In this document: positions 58,407 through 64,000 of the stretch, in pieces
Position numbering within the stretch: position 1 is the first letter of the stretch
Layout: each line of letters starts with the position of its first letter
Assembly (NCBI RefSeq): GCF_018687715.1
Contig: NC_056766.1
Span: 13,461,001-13,525,000 of the forward strand
Source of the DNA: Carya illinoinensis
Lineage: Eukaryota > Streptophyta > Magnoliopsida > Fagales > Juglandaceae
Direction: 5' to 3'
DNA length: 64,000 bases
Position numbers and translations under genes: made by a program
Notes under the pieces: model-generated
Database searches by the model: none
What the model saw: only the letters and a program-made list of their open reading frames with translations
What the model was told of the DNA's origin: nothing

Positions 58407-61400
58407 TGTGACGCCCCCAGATTTCACTTGGGATCGAACGGACATCTGAAGCGTCGGGACATGCAACACAAGATTACCTGCTCCCGTTCATGACATATAA
58501 GATGCAATATTCCTATCGTGCATATAGCATTATGCAATATTCGCAGCGGATAATTTCTTTTTGAGCAATACTGTGCACCAAACTTATATTATCCCAAATA
58601 GTTAAATCGTAAACCAAGCATACTTAACAAAATAAACATCTATGATTTCAGTACAAGTCTCAGAAGATTGTAATCTCAAAAACATGAGAGGCCAAACTCC
58701 ATATTTACATTACCAAAAAAACACTATTGAGAAAGTTCGTCGAGTAACTCATGTAACTCGATTAACGAGGCTAGAATACTGTCCAAAAACTACCTATGGA
58801 AGTTGTAAGCTCCGCATCGTGTCTGCAATGTCTAGTCAACCTCCTCCAATCTACCAGTGTCTGCTCTCTGCTCTGATCCTGACACATTGCCTACCATTCG
58901 GGGGGAATGGTAGTTGGGACTACCATGGTGAGATTTGATTACAAATCCCAGTAAGTTAATAGGAAACTCCCACACAGGTTAAAGATGCATGCATGGCAGT
59001 AAATGCATGGCATAACATAACTTGATATATAGCATGGCATAATTGACATAACCTGAATTGAAACATGAATCGAACTTGACTTGACATGACATGAACTTGT
59101 ACTTAAAACATAACATGGACTAGTAACATAACAAGAACGTAAACTTGAAACATAGCAAGAACGTGAACGTACATAACATAAACATGAACTTGAACTTAAC
59201 ATAAACTTGAGCATAACATGACATAAACATGAACTTGAGATATAATGTGAGCATGAACGTAACATAACATGGATGTGAACTTAAACATAACATGTACGTG
59301 AACATAACATGACATGAATGTGAACTTGAAACATAATGTGAACATGAGCTTGAACATAACATGATATGAACATGAACTTGAAACTTAACGTGAACATGAA
59401 CATAACATAACATGAACGTGAGCTTGAACATAACATAAGCATGAACATAACTATGGACATGAACTTGAAACTTAACTTGAACATAACATGATAGCAGATT
59501 TTACTCCTTCATCGTAGTACTCGACAGCGCATAGCCTTGACTGCAGTACCAGGTAGCGCATATCATCCTTCTTTAGTACGGCAAATTATACTCCTTCACC
59601 ATAGTACTTGGCAACGCATAGCCTTGACCACAGTACCAGGTAGGGCGTATTATCCTTGACCATAACATATTGCTTATTCTTAACTTCTTGACCTAAACTT
59701 GGAATCTTGTTCAATAGACTTAATTAATAGCATGACCATATGGGTGCTACACGAGTCCCCTTGAGCCGTATGTCCCTGCCGATTACTGCATCACAACACA
59801 AGTATTTACACCAGCTGTGAGTGCGTTAATACATACTCCATAGTTTTTATGGCTCCACATATTCTATGTGTCACAATTGCTATGTCTCACGTAATGTATG
59901 CTTCACAGTTGTTGGGGCCCCACACTTCATGCTCCATAGTTGTTGTGGTCCCATGAATTGTTTGGCCCACACTTGCTGTGAACACATGTAAAATAAAATA
60001 TGGATCCATCGGCATTAGTGCCTGGCATGCTCCGGTGACCAGCTAATTAGGCCCCATTCGTAACCTGTTGACTATACTTCATCAACCCAGGAAATTTCAC
60101 ACCTATTTAGACACTCCAACATGAACAAAGGAGTTCCACTAGGATATTATCTCATCTTAGCACTTAGGGTCGTGATTGACATGAATAACTTAACATGAAC
60201 GTGATCTGACTTCTTTACTTAAGATGACATACGTGCAACATATAACAATATGTGACATAATAGATTGTGTAACAGATAAGCATTTGTGACAGAATAAATC
60301 ATGCGTAACAGATAAACATGTAATGATGTAGCATGGCATGGAATATATGATAACATACATACATAAATTGTAGTTCACTTACCCATCATACATACACAGT
60401 AAACTGATAGTAGGTTAGAAGCTAACTTACCTCGATTGTCGCGTTCTACGAGAATAAAGTGTGAAACACGAGGAACTATAAGAGGGTATTCTAAAAGTTA
60501 TAAATTTTATTAGTAATAATTAGAAACATGAAAACAAGCTAACTTAGAGTAAAATGACCATTTTACCCTCTACATGTGGAAAAATGACCATTTTACCCCT
60601 AACTTAAGGATTTCATATCCTAACTCCAAAAATTTTCAAAATTGACATTCCTCATGTAAATTTTGTCCTAAAATCAAATATCAACTCAGAAAAATTTAAA
60701 ACAAATCACAACTATGGAAAACACACTATGGCCGAAACATCCATAGGCCATTTCTCTTGATTTTTGTTGCAATTCCTTCTAACTTCAAAACTCATGCTTA
60801 AACCAAAATTTTGCAACAAACATCTTCCTATCCTAAGTTTAAAACCATACTTAAAACATCCAGTTAAAAAAAGCTAATAATCAATACCAAACTTTTTGTA
60901 AAAAGATCCAAACTCTTGAATCACAAGCTTTGACCCTAGATCAAAACATCTCCAAGACTTCCAAAAAAATCAAATCTTATTTCTAACATATTTATAACAT
61001 CATCCTAAGATCAAAAATGCTTTAAATCATCAAACTAAAGTCACCAAAATCACAAAATAACACTTGGAGTTTTTGGTTTTACACTTAGTCCAAAAACAGA
61101 AACTTTTTCCTCAACTAGCTTTGATAAATATCTTGATAAATGGTTTAAGAAGGTGAGATCTTTGAATTAAAGCATCAAATGGTTTAAAAATGTGTCCTAA
61201 AGAATATCCAACCATCAAAATTAAAATCGCATGGCTACAAATCAATAAAACATGGATCTAATCCAAAAACATCAAATCTTAGGCCTAACCGAAATCCTCT
61301 TGCATAGAAAAATCATATATTTGAAAATAATACTAAATATCTTCAAAATAATATCCTAACATGAAAATAATAGACTTGGAATCATTATATAAAAATATCA

Positions 61401-63106
61401 AAGCCTTTAGAGTAAGATCAAACCACGAAATATTCAAACTTTCTCCAAACAAAAACTGTTTTTCCACTTCCAGTTTTCAAGTTTCTAGATCTAAGAAAAT
61501 CTATCATCAAAAACTTTATTCATGCAACAAAATCTCAATGAAAACTCATAAACATATGCTAAAAACACTCCATAAAATTTTTGAAACAAGATATGTCCAT
61601 TAGCTTGGTCAAAAACTCCAAAACATAAGATACTCTCCAATTTCATGCCCAAAATGACCTTTCCATGGTTAAAAATACTTTTGACAACCAAATATCCATG
61701 GAATGATACAAATAATATATCTACGGAAACTATACTCAAAAGGAAACAACTTTTATGAAGGATTCATCATGTGAAAATACTTACAAAGGGTCAAAAATCT
61801 CCATGCAAAAAAACCCCGAAATCTGCCCGAGAGAGCTCTTTTGGATTTCTCTCTAAGAACGAGGTGAAGAAGTGATGAAAGGGAAGGAAGTATGTCTTAC
61901 ACAACTCAATACTTCTAGAGGGGGAAGATATGGACTTGAATGAACCTTGATTTGAGGTGGCTATGTGACATAAAGTGGAGAATAGTGAGGGGAAAGGCCT
62001 GCTTGCAGAAGTTGTGAAGTATGGAGGTTGATGGGGTGGGTTTCTCCATCTCATCAAGGCATTATTGGGTGCAGCCAAGGGCAGTGGATGGTATGTTATG
62101 TGGGGGAGGAAACTTCTTCGAGAAGCTTTGCCAAGGTTGCCAAATTCGTGGGTCTTGGTGGGCCTCAACCAAGTGGACTTCAATTTGGGGTTTAAAGGGA
62201 GTTTGGTTAGGTTTTGAGATGCTATCAAGCCCAAATTCAATGGTTCTTGACCCAATTAAATTTCCAAGGTTTAAAAGGTTGGATAATGATGTCATAAAAA
62301 GGATTTGACAAATTAATAGCATGTGGAAGTGATTTAATCAAATGATTAAACACAATGCTAGAAATTGGATCAAAAAGGGTTTCAAGGCCAATTTAGGATT
62401 TGGGAAAACCGTTTAGGGTTTAGGTTTCAACCAAGCTTTTGGAGTTTCAATTGGATTCCAACCATTTATGGTTTCACTAGGGTTGAAACCCCATTTGATT
62501 TGGCTCAATTTGGTTGATCAGATAAAAAATGTTTTCCTTAGGTGACATGATCTCACACATTGATTTCCTTCATAAATCCATCTAATGGATCCTCTTTGTG
62601 CCAAGTGTCTAATACTATTCACTATATGTGGCTAAGATCCTGTCAAGTGTCCAAATAAAACTTCTCTAACCTAATTTAGACATTCCACACTATAATTTTG
62701 AAAACACTGCACTTATTATACTTATCGAGATTACCATTCACTCCAAAAAAAAACCTTAATAAATTTAGTACTGAAAAATCATAAATTAGTGAAAATCGTT
62801 TACCAAAAATCAACCCCGAAGTGCCCCTAAAAATAAATTCACAGTTTCAAACAAGCGTTTCGTTTGAAATTATGAAAATAGGTTATTGCGCTATAAAATC
62901 CTAAATATTCAACTGAGTCTAGTGGCGTAGACCATAACGTATTTTGACACTTTTAACTACCTTAAACAAATAAATTCGCATTTCTAGCACCATAGTGAGT
63001 GGTAACACTAATTATATTGATAGACTAAAACCTTTGCAATTAGCTTATTCGTGAAAACTTATTCTACCATTGAATTTTACCATTGAATTTCTAGCGGGCT
63101 GTTACA
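58407..63106 (-). mobile_element. Coding-free TGT...ACA element E2 (probable solo LTR)
   Basis: 4700 bases, starting TGTGACGCCCCC and ending GGGCTGTTACA, with perfect gtata duplications at 58402-58406 and 63107-63111. Related in reverse orientation to E1 (3471-23800). It contains an 'aacatgaac'-type degenerate array (58970-59490), an approximately 80-base tandem block (59500-59650), and the 'aaaatgaccattttaccc' repeat (60545-60600). No protein domain in any frame. Interpreted as a solo LTR in minus orientation. Confidence 0.75.
58970..59490. repeat. Degenerate array of 'aacatgaac(g/t)tgaac' units in E2
   Basis: Dozens of short CATG/TTGA variants with an irregular period. Cys/Ser/Met/Tyr/Phe-rich open frames on the minus strand result from it and are not genes. 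Confidence 0.75.
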
Positions 63107-63610
63107 GTATAGGTGATATCAGGTCTAGTTAATGTAAGGTAAATCAATCTCCCAATCAGTTTTCTATAACTCGTGGAATCAGCCAATAGACCAAAGGAAG
63201 AGTGGTGAGTTTGTGGTTAATTTCCATCGAGGTACTAACTGATTTACATCCAAGAAGCCCTATATCCTCGTGGATCTCTAGGCTATACTTTCTTTGACAT
63301 AAGTGGATGCCACCAGATGATCTAGCAAGTTTCAAACCCAAGAAATACTTCAAAATACCCAGATCCTTGATCTTAAAGTGAGAGTGCAAGTAAGCTTTCA
63401 TGTGATTAACAGTTTCAAGATTGGAACTCCCTATGAATATGTCATCAACATAAACCAAAAGGGCTACAAATCCATTCTCATCATTTCTTGTAAACAAAGA
63501 GTAGTCAGATTTAGATTGTAGAAAACCAATATGAGTAAGAGAAGCAGAAAATTGGGAGTACCATTACCTAGATGCCTGTTTAAGGCCATAAAGGGACTTA
63601 TGGAGTTTAT
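63107..63610 (-). pseudogene. Copia element 3 reverse transcriptase
   Basis: Reading leftwards: KLHKSLYGLKQ at the right edge, then FVALLVYVDDIFIGSSN with catalytic Y-V-D-D, FKIKDLGILKYFLGLKLARS and the start of the LIGRLIYLTLTRPDI segment, which continues across E2 into 58406. A stop breaks the K-Q-A-S-R-x-W part. At 63611 the gene is cut again by E3; the rest lies outside the window. Confidence 0.88.
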
Positions 63611-64000
63611 TGTGATGACCCGCTTTCGCGTGTATTTTCACTGAAGGGTTGTTTTTATTTTAATTAATATATTAGTTTATTTATTTTAATTTATTGCGTT
63701 TTAAAACTTGTTTCTATTTGTTTGATGTTGTGTTTTATTTTCTTTTAGTCGTTTACGGTTTTTAATCTTGTTTCGGCGGTTTTGTTTTGTTTTCCCGGAG
63801 TGAGGATTGGACCTCATTTCTTTCTTACATCTTTTTTTCTTTTTTCCTTTTTCCTTTTACTCTTTTTTCTTTTTTCTTCTTCTTTCTTTTTCTTTTTTCT
63901 TTTCTTCTTCCTTTTCTTTTTCTTCTTCCCCGTGCGTCCCGCGCGACTCTCTCTCTCTACCCTTTTTTCGTCCATTTTCTCTCTCCGCCCAGAACCACTG
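63611..64000 (+). mobile_element. Start of a further TGTGATGACCCGC element (E3)
   Basis: Begins TGTGATGACCCGC directly inside the copia 3 polymerase. It continues with T-rich sequence and a long CT-rich stretch (63830-64000) like an LTR leader, then leaves the window. The same style of end as E1, E2, EA and EB. Confidence 0.55.

Noticed and set aside
59120..59484. Cys/Met/Tyr-rich frames of 67-108 codons on the minus strand
   Set aside because: Produced by the CATG-type short repeats of E2; the frame does not survive in E1.
3471..63106. E1, E2, EA and EB as DNA transposons with terminal inverted repeats
   Set aside because: Ends are only loosely complementary, begin TG and end CA, and have 5-bp duplications, which fits LTRs better. 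Not fully excluded because no internal region was seen.

Overview
This window is plant nuclear DNA, most likely from a eudicot (possibly woody). One host gene is recognisable, a broken CYP82-type cytochrome P450. Almost everything else is retrotransposon sequence: Ty1/copia, Ty3/gypsy of the Athila kind, L1-type LINEs, and long coding-free elements that look like solo LTRs. Nothing bacterial, no tRNA or rRNA gene and no CRISPR array was seen. The species cannot be named from the sequence.

Layout from the left. 1-2363 is the 5' part of a minus-strand copia element (gag, primer site, LTR). 2364-3470 holds intron sequence and the 3' part of P450 exon 1; the 5' part of that exon is 20 kb away at 23801-24270. 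The gap is a nest: a coding-free TGT...ACA element (E1, 3471-7130 plus 23687-23800) holds a SIRE-like copia element (7131-23686), whose 3' LTR holds an 8.1 kb Athila-like non-autonomous element (8292-16413). Each insertion has a 5-bp target-site duplication (TSD).

24899-26141 is a poly(A)-tailed retroposed copy with a 17-bp duplication. 26142-46740 is a minus-strand L1 LINE (LINE1). It is split by a coding-free element (EA, 26620-35504), which itself holds a relative (EB, 27606-32413), and by a second LINE (LINE2, about 39823-45439). 46741-55518 is an Athila-type gypsy element with a full but decayed gag-pol and a truncated left LTR. 55519-57400 is mostly unrecognised, with one gypsy gag relic. 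57401-63610 is a third minus-strand copia element split by another coding-free element (E2, 58407-63106) and cut again at 63611 by the start of a fifth one (E3).

The most unusual item is a roughly 0.8 kb cassette with a TATA box and a ~145-residue, probably coiled-coil ORF that I do not recognise. It is intact and in sense orientation in the Athila-like element (ORF 11934-12371), and broken by stops and antisense in the copia element (17080-17553). In the Athila-like element the cassette segment is bounded by two copies of a polypurine-tract-like motif, and the host element has nearly identical LTRs, so it moved recently. The two LTRs of that element end in different U5 sequences, which suggests recombination between two genomes during reverse transcription. 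No gene here appears to work as a normal host gene.
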